Source: Clostridia bacterium (GTDB lineage Bacteria > Bacillota > Clostridia > Christensenellales > Aristaeellaceae). Taken from it: DNA of 59,885 nucleotides. Position numbers and translations under genes: made by a program. The stretch spans positions 1 through 59,885 of the forward strand of contig JAUMVG010000013.1 of assembly GCA_030530315.1 (NCBI GenBank). The letters are read 5' to 3'. Shown piece after piece: positions 25,076 through 33,079 of this stretch. Under the pieces are notes generated by a model. That model was not told where the DNA came from and did no database searches. It was given only the letters and a program-made list of their open reading frames with translations. The stretch's first letter is position 1, and each line of letters starts with the position of its first letter.

Positions 25076-25135
25076 GGACGGTCCTCATTGTCTCCTGAAC
25101 GCATCACAGAAGGCAACGGGGACCGCCCTTTTATT
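25076..25135 (+). terminator. Terminator-like hairpin ahead of the cytidylyltransferase gene
   Basis: GGACGGTCC (25076-25084) pairs with GGACCGCCC (25120-25128), with an inner CATTG/CAACG pairing, followed by TTTTATT. It ends anti-sigma gene 7, yet lies only 31 bp before the next ATG. No promoter fits in between, so it may act as an attenuator for the next operon. Confidence 0.6.
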
Positions 25136-25165
25136 GCAGCTTCTTTCAGAAGTGAGGAGAACAAA

Positions 25166-25909
25166 ATGAACGTTGCAACCATACTTGCCGCCGGGCAGGG
25201 GAAGCGATTCGGTATGGATGTGCCCAAGCAATTCGTCGAGGTACTTGAAAAGCCCATACTCGCCTATACGCTGGAAACGTTCCAGAATTCATCGGAAATA
25301 GACGCGATTCAGATCGTCTGCCAGCCGGAGCATAAGGATCGTATTATTGAGATTGTCCGCAACTACAGGATCGATAAGATTCGATGGATCACAGAGGGTG
25401 GGAGCACGCGCTCCGAATCCTTCCGGAACGCTGTCCTTGCATTGAGACAAAGCCTGAATGATGACGATATCATCGTTGTGCATGTGGGTGTCAGCCCCCT
25501 GGTATCCCCTGAAGACATCGCCTCCTCCATTGCGATGTGCGCGGAAAAGGGCTGCTGCTTCACCATGCATCCCATTCGCATCTGCATGGCGCAGAGCGGC
25601 AACGATGGCTGGACCGACCGGGACGCGCCGAAGGAAAAGTATATTGAACTGAATGCGCCGTGGTCGTTTCGATACGCAGACGTTTTCAAGCTGTATCAGC
25701 GTTTGACTGCGGAAGGCCGTGTCCTTACCGATGCCGACAGCACGCTCAGCCTCTGGCTGGCAGACGGACGCAAGGCGTGGTATGTTCGCGGCTCTGAGGC
25801 GGGACGCATGAAGATCACGACGCCCCACGACCGGGATTTATTCGAAGGCTATCTGTTATTGCGAGTGCGAAGAGGTGATACGCATGAAGGAGTATCTCGC
25901 GGCGATTGA
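25166..25909 (+). CDS. IspD/TarI-family cytidylyltransferase
   Basis: This 247-residue enzyme should join CTP to a polyol or sugar-alcohol phosphate and release pyrophosphate. The N-terminal CTP site is present (TILAAGQGKRFGMDVPKQFV). Further motifs follow: ITEGGSTRSESFRNAV (about 72-87) and a DADSTLSLW stretch. The usual HDxARP motif of IspD/TarI is altered to VHVGVSPLVSPED, so the substrate may differ from methylerythritol phosphate. The sugar kinase and CDP-glycerol-type transferase downstream argue for a teichoic-acid-like role (TarI-like) rather than isoprenoid synthesis. ATG at 25166 after GAGGAG. Overlaps the kinase gene by 26 bp. Confidence 0.82.
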   Translation: MNVATILAAGQGKRFGMDVPKQFVEVLEKPILAYTLETFQNSSEIDAIQIVCQPEHKDRIIEIVRNYRIDKIRWITEGGSTRSESFRNAVLALRQSLNDDDIIVVHVGVSPLVSPEDIASSIAMCAEKGCCFTMHPIRICMAQSGNDGWTDRDAPKEKYIELNAPWSFRYADVFKLYQRLTAEGRVLTDADSTLSLWLADGRKAWYVRGSEAGRMKITTPHDRDLFEGYLLLRVRRGDTHEGVSRGD

Positions 25910-27425
25910 CGCAGGAACGGGCGGCGTGCGCTGCGTCATATTCGATGTGAAGGGAAACATGGTCAGCCAGGATTACCGGGAGATGCCGACCGTGTATACG
26001 CCGGACGGCCACGCGGAGCAGGACCCCGTTCAGCTCGTTGGAGCCGCGCTGAACGCGGTGCGTGGTGCGATCGTCAAGGGTAATATCGATGCGGCGCGAA
26101 TTGCGGGAATAACTACCACCGGTACGCAGACCACCTTTGCAGCGGTAGATCGGCAGGGCAATTTCCTGACGAACATCATCCTCTGGCAGGATATGCGCGG
26201 CATAGAGATGTTCCCCTGGATCCGCCAGCGCCTGGCTGAGCACGGCATGACAGAGGCGGAGCTTTACAGGCGCACCTTCCGCCCACTGAACGCGCTATCG
26301 GCGGGCGCAAAGCTTCTGTGGCTGCGCAAACATGAACCAGCCTTGTACGGGGATATCCACAAGCTGGTCAACCCGCAAGCCATATTGCTAAGAGCGCTCG
26401 GTGCGGAAGAAGTGACGATCGACCCAACGGATGGCGGTTGGTGGCTTTCCCATGACAGTGCGACTCTGGAGATCGATCCTGAATTGGTCGAAGTTTTTGA
26501 CCTGAATACCGACTTCTTTCCCCGATTCTGCGCTCCCAGAGAACAGGTTGGCAAGGTGACGCTGGATGTAGCGGAAAGGACAGGATTGAAGGCAGGCACA
26601 CCGATCTATCAAGGGGCGGTGGATCAATGCTGCGCGGCTCTCGGCGCGGGAAACTATGGCTCTCCAGAAACAGGGACGATGTGCATGGGGACAGCAGGCG
26701 TCATCATGACGTATTCTGATGTACCGGTTCTCGATCCCCTGGGCCGCTATCCTGTCATACGCTTTCCAGGCGGGGGCTACGTCAGCGAGATTGGCGTTCG
26801 GGTCGCGGCTTCCGCCTTCAGATGGGTACGGGATATGCTGTATCCCTCAGAGGACTTGAACCGCAATGACATCTACCAACGGATGGACATGGAAGCCGCC
26901 GGTGTTCCCATCGGCTCAAACGGCGTTTGCTTTCTGCCGCTGATGGCAGGCAGCGCCTATCCGAAGGCGGATGAATCGATCCGTGGCGGGTGGATCGGCA
27001 CATCCCTGGGCACGAAGCGCCCGGCGTTGGTACGCGCCGCGTTGGAAGGCATATGCTACGAGATGCGCCAGGTTCTGGAAGAGAGCGGGCAAAAGTTTGC
27101 TTCCATACGTTTACTGGGAGGCGCAGCGCGCTCTGAGCTGTGGAACCAGATGCAGGCGGACGTGTACGGTTGTCCAGTGGAGACCATCGCCTCACAGGAG
27201 GCCAGTGCCCTCGGCGCGGCCATGATCGCCGCCTGTGGCGCGGGATTATACCCCGGCTTGAAGGACGCGGTATGCGGTATGACCCACATAAAGCATCGGT
27301 ATATACCGAATCCGGACAACGTCGTGCGTTACCGTGAAAGCTACGAAGCGTGGCAGAGCTGTGTTGAGGACCTCGGCAACCGAGCGTTTCCGGCACTTGC
27401 GAAGGTACGAAATGGAGGGGTTTGA
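25884..27425 (+). CDS. FGGY-family carbohydrate/polyol kinase
   Basis: This 513-residue kinase should move phosphate from ATP to a sugar or polyol. The N-terminal ATPase fold starts with AAIDAGTGGVRCVIFD, the phosphate-1 loop. ITTTGTQTTFAAVDRQGNFL and ILWQDMR (about 72-105) follow the xylulokinase/glycerol kinase pattern. GAVDQCCAALGAG (about 247) carries the catalytic Asp, MCMGTAGVIMTYSD is phosphate-2, and IRLLGGAARSELWNQMQADV (about 410) is the adenosine motif. The substrate cannot be read from sequence. In this operon it is likely to make the phosphate that the cytidylyltransferase activates. ATG at 25884 after AGAGGTG. Confidence 0.9.
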   Translation: MKEYLAAIDAGTGGVRCVIFDVKGNMVSQDYREMPTVYTPDGHAEQDPVQLVGAALNAVRGAIVKGNIDAARIAGITTTGTQTTFAAVDRQGNFLTNIILWQDMRGIEMFPWIRQRLAEHGMTEAELYRRTFRPLNALSAGAKLLWLRKHEPALYGDIHKLVNPQAILLRALGAEEVTIDPTDGGWWLSHDSATLEIDPELVEVFDLNTDFFPRFCAPREQVGKVTLDVAERTGLKAGTPIYQGAVDQCCAALGAGNYGSPETGTMCMGTAGVIMTYSDVPVLDPLGRYPVIRFPGGGYVSEIGVRVAASAFRWVRDMLYPSEDLNRNDIYQRMDMEAAGVPIGSNGVCFLPLMAGSAYPKADESIRGGWIGTSLGTKRPALVRAALEGICYEMRQVLEESGQKFASIRLLGGAARSELWNQMQADVYGCPVETIASQEASALGAAMIAACGAGLYPGLKDAVCGMTHIKHRYIPNPDNVVRYRESYEAWQSCVEDLGNRAFPALAKVRNGGV

Positions 27426-28774
27426 TGCTAAATAAACAGAAACAGGCGTTTCGCTTGTACTGCAAGCGGCATAAGCACCTCTATCGCATCTTCTCGCAGT
27501 GGTTTGAGCGACGGACGAACCGCGCCCTGCGGGACAATCGGAAGCAATGGGGTATCGACAACGACCTGGTGGTGTTCAGCTCGTACAACATGCGCGCCTA
27601 CAACGACAATCCTAAGTACATCTCTGAAGCGCTGCACAAGATGCGCCCACAGACATTAATAGTCTGGCTGTTCAAGGATGTCGAGGCGGCAAAGGCGAAG
27701 TACGCGATTCCCGACTACGCTCGTTGTGTGGAATGGAAAATGCCAATGTCGAATTTCTTTCTGGGACGCGCGAGAGTCATCGTGGACAACTGGCAAAAGC
27801 CGGACTGGCTCCGGCTGGGGCGCGAACAGGTATATCTCTTCTCGCCGCACCATGATCGCAGCCTGAAGAGCGGTGGATTCTTGAAGAAGGATCGCCTGTA
27901 CAATCGATTAGTGGAAGCTCATGCGTCGGTGGTTACGGTTGGATCGGATTTCAACAAGCGTTTTCTGCGTATGGCTGCGCACTTCAAGGGACCGTATCTG
28001 GATGTCGGACTGCCACGCAATGACATTCTGGTGCGCGACGATCCAGCGGACGAGGCGCGCATCCGAAGGTGCCTCGGCATCGACGCCGAAACGAAGATTC
28101 TCCTCTTCGCGCCGACCTACCGGGACTTAAACCGAAGGGAGAGCTCGCGGGAGATCGTCAAGCTGGACATCGGTCACGTGCTTGATGTTCTGGAGCAGAC
28201 CACGCGAGAACGCTGGGTATGCCTGTACAGAGCGCATTACCTGTCTCTGGGGTTGAATATGGATCAAATCCCCATATCCTCGCAACTCATGGATGTGACA
28301 GATTATCCTGAGATGGCAGAACTGCTCCGGGTTTCCGACGCGCTGATCTCGGATTATTCCTGCACTGCAGGGGACTTCGCGCTGCGCGGGAAGCCCATAT
28401 GGCTCTATGTGGCGGACATTGACGAATACACCAAATACAGCCGGAAATTATATGTCAACCCGCTGGACACGCCGTATTGGTGTGCCAGGACGCCTACAGA
28501 ATTGGAGACTCTGATTCGTCAGACTACACCGGATAAGGCAGCGAAGAATTGCCAGGATGTTCTTGAATACTATGGTGCACATGAAACTGGAAGGGCCTCG
28601 AAAATAGCAGCCAACTATATATGCGACATACTTGACAAGTATCCCGTGATACGAGCAAAGCGCCTTTGGGTTGAAGAAACCGAAGAAGGCGAATTCCGGG
28701 ATATGCCAATGGAATATCATAACGATTTGATTGATGCCTTGTCTGCCAGAGCCAGCATGTCCGACGTGGTCTGA
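27425..28774 (+). CDS. CDP-glycerol/CDP-polyol phosphotransferase family protein (TagB/TagF-like)
   Basis: This 449-residue enzyme should move a polyol phosphate from a CDP-linked donor onto an envelope polymer or lipid primer. Signature parts are LLFAPTYRDL (about 220), VTDYPEMAELLRVSDALISD then YSCTAGDFALRGKPIWLYVA (about 290-325), matching the conserved DYS and F-D-x-A region of the family. No signal peptide or membrane span is seen, as expected for enzymes that dock on the inner membrane face through a basic N-terminus (FRLYCKRHKHLYRIF). The ATG at 27425 overlaps the kinase stop by one base. It is the last gene before the prophage. Confidence 0.88.
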   Translation: MLNKQKQAFRLYCKRHKHLYRIFSQWFERRTNRALRDNRKQWGIDNDLVVFSSYNMRAYNDNPKYISEALHKMRPQTLIVWLFKDVEAAKAKYAIPDYARCVEWKMPMSNFFLGRARVIVDNWQKPDWLRLGREQVYLFSPHHDRSLKSGGFLKKDRLYNRLVEAHASVVTVGSDFNKRFLRMAAHFKGPYLDVGLPRNDILVRDDPADEARIRRCLGIDAETKILLFAPTYRDLNRRESSREIVKLDIGHVLDVLEQTTRERWVCLYRAHYLSLGLNMDQIPISSQLMDVTDYPEMAELLRVSDALISDYSCTAGDFALRGKPIWLYVADIDEYTKYSRKLYVNPLDTPYWCARTPTELETLIRQTTPDKAAKNCQDVLEYYGAHETGRASKIAANYICDILDKYPVIRAKRLWVEETEEGEFRDMPMEYHNDLIDALSARASMSDVV

Positions 28775-28817
28775 ATGTGAGCTATTTGTACTCCGATGGA
28801 TTATATTTGGGCACATC

Positions 28818-28851
28818 AAAAAAAGCCGCGACCCAGAGGACTGGATCGCGG
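28818..28851 (-). terminator. Terminator at the end of the prophage late operon
   Basis: On the minus strand, CCGCGATCCAG (28851-28841) pairs with CTGGGTCGCGG (28836-28826), followed by a T run (28824-28818). It lies ten bases after the endolysin stop. Confidence 0.85.
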
Positions 28852-28860
28852 TAATAATGA

Positions 28861-29853
28861 TTAGTCAATCTTCCCATACTTTCCGGACACCCATGTGTCC
28901 TGGTCCTTGTATTGAACAAGCAACCAGCCCGCGTCGGATACCTTCCCACCAAAGGGGAGCTCGTCGCCCATGTGGGCCACACCCAAAACCTTGCCATCGG
29001 TATTCGGCGCGGTGCGGATATAGCAATTGCCTCCGGTGATACGGACGTTCTGTCCCGTAGGTTTTACGTCTTCCAGCGCAGCAACAGCCTTCTCCAGCGC
29101 CACCAGCGTGGCAGGACCACACTTGCCATCCACATCCACTTTGGCGTCCTTCTGGAAGGCCCGCAGTGCCAAATCGGTGCAGTCCCCGAAGTCGCCGTCG
29201 CAGCCCCAGGAACCCAGGTCGTAGCCCAGCTTCAGCAGCATCTCCTGCATCAGCTTCACGTCCTGCCCCTCGCAGCCATACTTGATGATGCGGTCGCCAA
29301 GCGCATACTCCACGGGGCGGATGGTGCCTTCGTATTTGCTGCCGTTGGTGAGCACAACGACGGTGTGCCCGTTCGTCTTGGTGACCAGGATGTCGCCCCG
29401 GCCCAGATACGTGGACTGGGACTGATACTTGCTCCCGGTCAGCTCGGTGAACGCGCCGGTCTTGGCTAGGTTGCTGGGCATGTTGCCCGTGCGGAAGCCC
29501 TCGGGCAGGCCAGTGATGCCCGCGTAAGCGACACACACGCGCACCAGCGCGGAGCAGTCCGTCTCGCAGGGAGTGGTTACTTTGGACACATCGAAGCCAA
29601 CCTTCGACGCTTCCTTGTAGAGCGTGTTCCTCTGGTACTGATCGTAACCGATCTTGCTGTTCTTGCAGGCGCGTTCCATGCACTGGGCGATCTTCTCTGC
29701 CACAGAGGGATTCTTCGCCCTGAATACGCGCCAGCCCTTGGAATGGAGATACCAGTTCTGGGTGGAGACTTCCTTGCCGGTCTGGTCGCCTGCCTGACCA
29801 CCATGGGCCTTGCCGTTCTCGTCGATCCTCGCGCTTCCTACCTTGACTGCCAT
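28861..29853 (-). CDS. Phage endolysin: NlpC/P60-type peptidase, PG-binding and SH3 domains
   Basis: This 330-residue lysin degrades host peptidoglycan at the end of infection. Residues ~30-175 form a Cys-His peptidase fold with Cys100 (CETDCSALVRV) and His163 (TNGHTVVVL). Residues 188-255 are a PG_binding_1 domain (KYGCEGQDVKLMQEMLLKLG, then DGDFGDCTDLALRAFQKD). Residues 267-328 are an SH3-type wall-binding domain (NCYIRTAPNTDGKVLGVAHM). No signal peptide is present, so it depends on the holin encoded just upstream. ATG at 29853 after AAGGAGG. Confidence 0.9.
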   Translation of the reverse strand: MAVKVGSARIDENGKAHGGQAGDQTGKEVSTQNWYLHSKGWRVFRAKNPSVAEKIAQCMERACKNSKIGYDQYQRNTLYKEASKVGFDVSKVTTPCETDCSALVRVCVAYAGITGLPEGFRTGNMPSNLAKTGAFTELTGSKYQSQSTYLGRGDILVTKTNGHTVVVLTNGSKYEGTIRPVEYALGDRIIKYGCEGQDVKLMQEMLLKLGYDLGSWGCDGDFGDCTDLALRAFQKDAKVDVDGKCGPATLVALEKAVAALEDVKPTGQNVRITGGNCYIRTAPNTDGKVLGVAHMGDELPFGGKVSDAGWLLVQYKDQDTWVSGKYGKID

Positions 29854-29913
29854 AATGAATTCCTCCTTATAAATTGAGGACGATGGTTGAAAGCCACCGC
29901 CCATTTGTGGTAT

Positions 29914-29941
29914 AAAAGAAGCGGCGGTCATTCACCGTCGC
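29914..29941 (-). terminator. Terminator-like hairpin between holin and endolysin
   Basis: On the minus strand GCGACGGT (29941-29934) pairs with ACCGCCGC (29928-29921) with one mismatch, followed by TTCTTTT. It overlaps the holin stop codon. It could lower lysin expression relative to holin. Confidence 0.55.
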
Positions 29942-30383
29942 CCTGGTCGGTCGTGTCGTCTTTGTCCTTGTCATCCCTACCATGCAGCTGCGCCAGCGCC
30001 TCCCGGAGCTTGTCCGGGATGGGCAGGCCGATGTGGGCGGCGTTCTCGAACAGGGACAGCGCCTCATTGCTCATGTAGAAACAGATCACGGCTCCCCTGA
30101 GCGCGCTGCCGGTGCCCACCACATGGATGTCGACGATGTTGGCCACGCCCACCAGCATCAGGATCAGCACCTTCTTGCAGATGCCCCTGAAGCCGATGGC
30201 TGAAGACAGACGCTTGTCTATAATGGCGCACATGACGCCGCTGATGTAGTCCAGGCTCATCAGCACGATGAGCGCAATCAGCATGCCGTCCATCCCTCCC
30301 ACGAAGTAACCCACCCATCCGCCAATGGCGGTGATGGCGATCTGAACCTTCGTCCAGATCAGGTCGATAGAGAAATCCCTCAT
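29928..30383 (-). CDS. Phage holin (TcdE/Cph1-type family)
   Basis: This 151-residue membrane protein forms the lesion that lets the endolysin reach the wall. Membrane segments are at about 16-33, 34-50 (GMLIALIVLMSLDYISGVMC) and 70-88 (KVLILMLVGVANIVDIHVVG), with a further hydrophobic stretch at 94-110. LDYISGVMCAIIDKRLSS is the signature of the toxin-secretion/phage-lysis holin family. A charged tail (RDDKDKDDTTDQGDGE) ends the protein. ATG at 30383 after AGGAGG. Confidence 0.9.
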   Translation of the reverse strand: MRDFSIDLIWTKVQIAITAIGGWVGYFVGGMDGMLIALIVLMSLDYISGVMCAIIDKRLSSAIGFRGICKKVLILMLVGVANIVDIHVVGTGSALRGAVICFYMSNEALSLFENAAHIGLPIPDKLREALAQLHGRDDKDKDDTTDQGDGE

Positions 30384-30404
30384 GATAAAACCTCCTATTC
30401 GTTG

Positions 30405-31697
30405 TCAGGGGAGAATCCAAACGGCCGAAAAGGGCAGCCAGTTTCCTGAAGCGGGCTGGACATAGCTGCCACCCTTTGAATAACGTTCCAGGATGCAGGC
30501 GCCCGCCGTTGAAAGACGAAGCAGCCATGTACACAGGCTACTGCCCTGGCACAGGATGGCCATCTCCCGGGGCGGACGATAGCCTTCAGGAATAGTACAC
30601 ATGGTGTACTGGTTGCTTGTGCTGCTCATGGTGAGCGTTTTGGACGGCGAAAGGCAGCCTTCCAGGAATACCACATTTCCCATCCGGATCACGCGGGGAT
30701 ATTCGCCGGAATGGTACAGTTTGAAATTGGAATTGATGCTGGTGATATTCGCAATCGATACGGCTCCCTTATTGATACCCCCGTTGAAGATCGCTGGAAA
30801 CTCACACTCGAATAACGGATTTCCCTGGGTCGAACTGCTGAACTTCCCGAAAGCCACGCCGCCTGTCGACAGACCGGCGAGATGAATGTTCGCAAACGCC
30901 CGGGGAATACTGCCATAAGCGTTCGTCGTTTCATATCCATTGGACACCGTCAGGAGAAAGTACCAGTCTGTTGCAGCAGAGAATGTCGCGGTGACCGCGC
31001 TGGTGCTGTTGGTTATGCCGGTGATCAGCTGGGAAAGCGTCGCATTGAAGGTAACCGCCGTGTCTGTGGGCAGTGCCGGATTGTGGGTATTCGTTGCGGT
31101 GAGCTTGATGGTGTAGCCATGGGCCGTCAGTACGGAAGAAGCGACATCCGACGTCAGCTTTGCAGTGGTCTTGATAGCTGTCGCCTCATCGTTCGGCGTC
31201 CGCTCGATTTCCAGCGTCAGCTTGGGATTGTCGCGAGCGGACAGGATACGCAGGTAGGAGCCATCCGCCCTGATGTAGAGGTTGTCATAGTTCCCGCCAC
31301 TCGAGAAGGTAGCATTCGTTACAACACTGATCGCAATGTAGGTCTTGGTGGGATCGAGCACGTAATTCGATGTGTCCAGTTGATAGTAACCTTCCTTGAA
31401 TGAGACCGTTGCTGTAAACGTATGGGAGGCATTGTTTGCCCAGGAAATGGTTTTCATATCCCAGCCGGAGCTGCCTCCGCCGCCGTACAGGAACTGTGTC
31501 GGGAAAGCTCCTCCGTACTGATAGTTCGTCGACGGATACCTGCCATCCTGATACACATAACACTTGGTGATGCTCTTACCTGACACGTTCTTGATCGTGA
31601 TCGACATGGTCGCAGTTTCGCCGACTGCCACAACGGAAGGTGAAAAGGACAACGCGGTAACCTGAAAGAACCCTTCATCAAAAGTTGGTAATGCCAT
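30405..31697 (-). CDS. Phage tail fibre / receptor-binding protein
   Basis: The protein has 430 residues. The N-terminal ~100 residues look like a CARDB-type beta-sandwich (LSFSPSVVAVGETATMSITI, KNVSGKSI). Another beta region follows (TTAKLTSDVASSVLTAHGYT) and then a typical minor-tail end: GLSTGGVAFGKFSSST (about 275) and a trimeric-fibre-like tip. These features fit a host-recognition protein at the tail tip. The start ATG at 31697 is seven bases after AGGAGG. Last tail gene before the holin. Confidence 0.72.
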   Translation of the reverse strand: MALPTFDEGFFQVTALSFSPSVVAVGETATMSITIKNVSGKSITKCYVYQDGRYPSTNYQYGGAFPTQFLYGGGGSSGWDMKTISWANNASHTFTATVSFKEGYYQLDTSNYVLDPTKTYIAISVVTNATFSSGGNYDNLYIRADGSYLRILSARDNPKLTLEIERTPNDEATAIKTTAKLTSDVASSVLTAHGYTIKLTATNTHNPALPTDTAVTFNATLSQLITGITNSTSAVTATFSAATDWYFLLTVSNGYETTNAYGSIPRAFANIHLAGLSTGGVAFGKFSSSTQGNPLFECEFPAIFNGGINKGAVSIANITSINSNFKLYHSGEYPRVIRMGNVVFLEGCLSPSKTLTMSSTSNQYTMCTIPEGYRPPREMAILCQGSSLCTWLLRLSTAGACILERYSKGGSYVQPASGNWLPFSAVWILP

Positions 31698-31708
31698 AAT
31701 CAAACCTC

Positions 31709-33064
31709 CTACGCAAGTTTGAATACCAGCCCACCGTCAGAGGAACGACGAAGCTGGTAGTTGCCAAACTGGACATAACTACCCGCGAACTTCGAGTACT
31801 TCTTACCACCGAGGACCACGTTGACCGATTCGCTGTCGATCAGCACTTCGCCGTTGGACAGGTTGTCGCCAACGTGAAGGCCGTCATCATCGATGCGCAC
31901 AACGCGCTTGAAGTCAGTCTGAACCGCCTCCGCTGTCGCCTGGGCGCTATCCGCAGCAACCTGAGCCTCATAGGCAATCTGGCTGATGGCGGTCAGGACG
32001 CCGTTGACCAGCCGGTACATGGGATGCTCTGGGTAGAAGTACATCTGATAGGTGGAGTACATGTAGCCCAGGGAGATGTACGTCAGGCTCTCGTTCGCCG
32101 GGGCCGTCGTCAGCCAGTTCTCACTGGCGACCGTGAACACGTTTCCTGCCAGTGTGCCCGCCAGGTACAGTGTGGCGTACTGTGTCGCCGTCCAGCTGCT
32201 GCCCGCATTGTTGCGCAGTGTGCAGCTGGGAAAGCTCAAAAAGTTGTTGGTGCCCGTGGCCGCCGCCGAGATCGCGGAGCCCGCCCACAGGATGGGCTTG
32301 TCCACATCAAAGATTGATCCCGCCGCCAGATGGAAAAAGCCGCCGGAGTCTCCGACGATCACTCTTGATGCGCTGATGGCGGTCTTGGCCTTGATGGCGT
32401 TGTTGAAGCGGATGCGGTCGTAGGTGTTGTCATTGAGCGCCCGACTGATCCACCAGCCGGTATATGTGCCTGTGCCTATAGTGACGCCGACACGATACAC
32501 CATCTGTACCATATTGCCTGCCGCAATGTGAGTGGTGCAGCGCGTGGTGGCGTTGATGTAAACTTCCTTTGCTCCGGTTGTGCCGCCGCCGGATAATGTC
32601 AGGTTGAGCGTCGCCGCCGTGCTGGTGCCCGCATAGGGCAGCCAGTACATGATGACCTGACCGTCCTGCAGACTGGCGAAGGAGGCCCGGCCTGTCCAGG
32701 CATTGGTGGACGCGGTCTGGGTGCCCACGATACACTCTGCGTTGGACAGGGCTTGTTCCGCTGTGGACTGTGCGGTCTGCGCCTTGTTGTATGCGGCCTT
32801 CGCCGCTTCATAAGATGAAGAAAGGGACACATCGCTGTAGGCGTAGTCCCCATCGGAGAAAACATTCAGGTCGCAGAAGTACAGACTGTTGGTGCTGCCT
32901 GCCGTGTAGCTGGGCTCCGCCGTCACCCAGTTCCCGCCGGGTGGTTTTGCCGTGGGCTTGGCAGGCTTGGCGGAAGTGGACGATTGCAGCAGATAGTACC
33001 GGGTGCAGGACTGCAGATCTCGGATGGAAGATAGTGTGATCGCCGCTGATGCCTTGATCGCCAT
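31709..33064 (-). CDS. Phage tail / baseplate fibre protein
   Basis: This 451-residue protein starts MAIKASAAITLSSIRDL, an N-terminus common to fibre-type proteins behind Tal in Clostridial siphophages. Residues ~85-110 form a helical Ala-rich stalk (AAKAAYNKAQTAQSTAEQAL). The middle is a beta-rich domain (residues ~115-210, NAWTGRASFASLQDGQVIMY). A second helical stretch (EAQVAADSAQATAEAVQTDF, about 370-392) leads to a short beta tip (GLHVGDNLSNGEVLIDSESV). The layout suggests a trimeric fibre. Gaps to both neighbours are about 12-15 bp. Confidence 0.68.
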   Translation of the reverse strand: MAIKASAAITLSSIRDLQSCTRYYLLQSSTSAKPAKPTAKPPGGNWVTAEPSYTAGSTNSLYFCDLNVFSDGDYAYSDVSLSSSYEAAKAAYNKAQTAQSTAEQALSNAECIVGTQTASTNAWTGRASFASLQDGQVIMYWLPYAGTSTAATLNLTLSGGGTTGAKEVYINATTRCTTHIAAGNMVQMVYRVGVTIGTGTYTGWWISRALNDNTYDRIRFNNAIKAKTAISASRVIVGDSGGFFHLAAGSIFDVDKPILWAGSAISAAATGTNNFLSFPSCTLRNNAGSSWTATQYATLYLAGTLAGNVFTVASENWLTTAPANESLTYISLGYMYSTYQMYFYPEHPMYRLVNGVLTAISQIAYEAQVAADSAQATAEAVQTDFKRVVRIDDDGLHVGDNLSNGEVLIDSESVNVVLGGKKYSKFAGSYVQFGNYQLRRSSDGGLVFKLA

Positions 33065-33079
33065 GATTCATCCCTCCCA

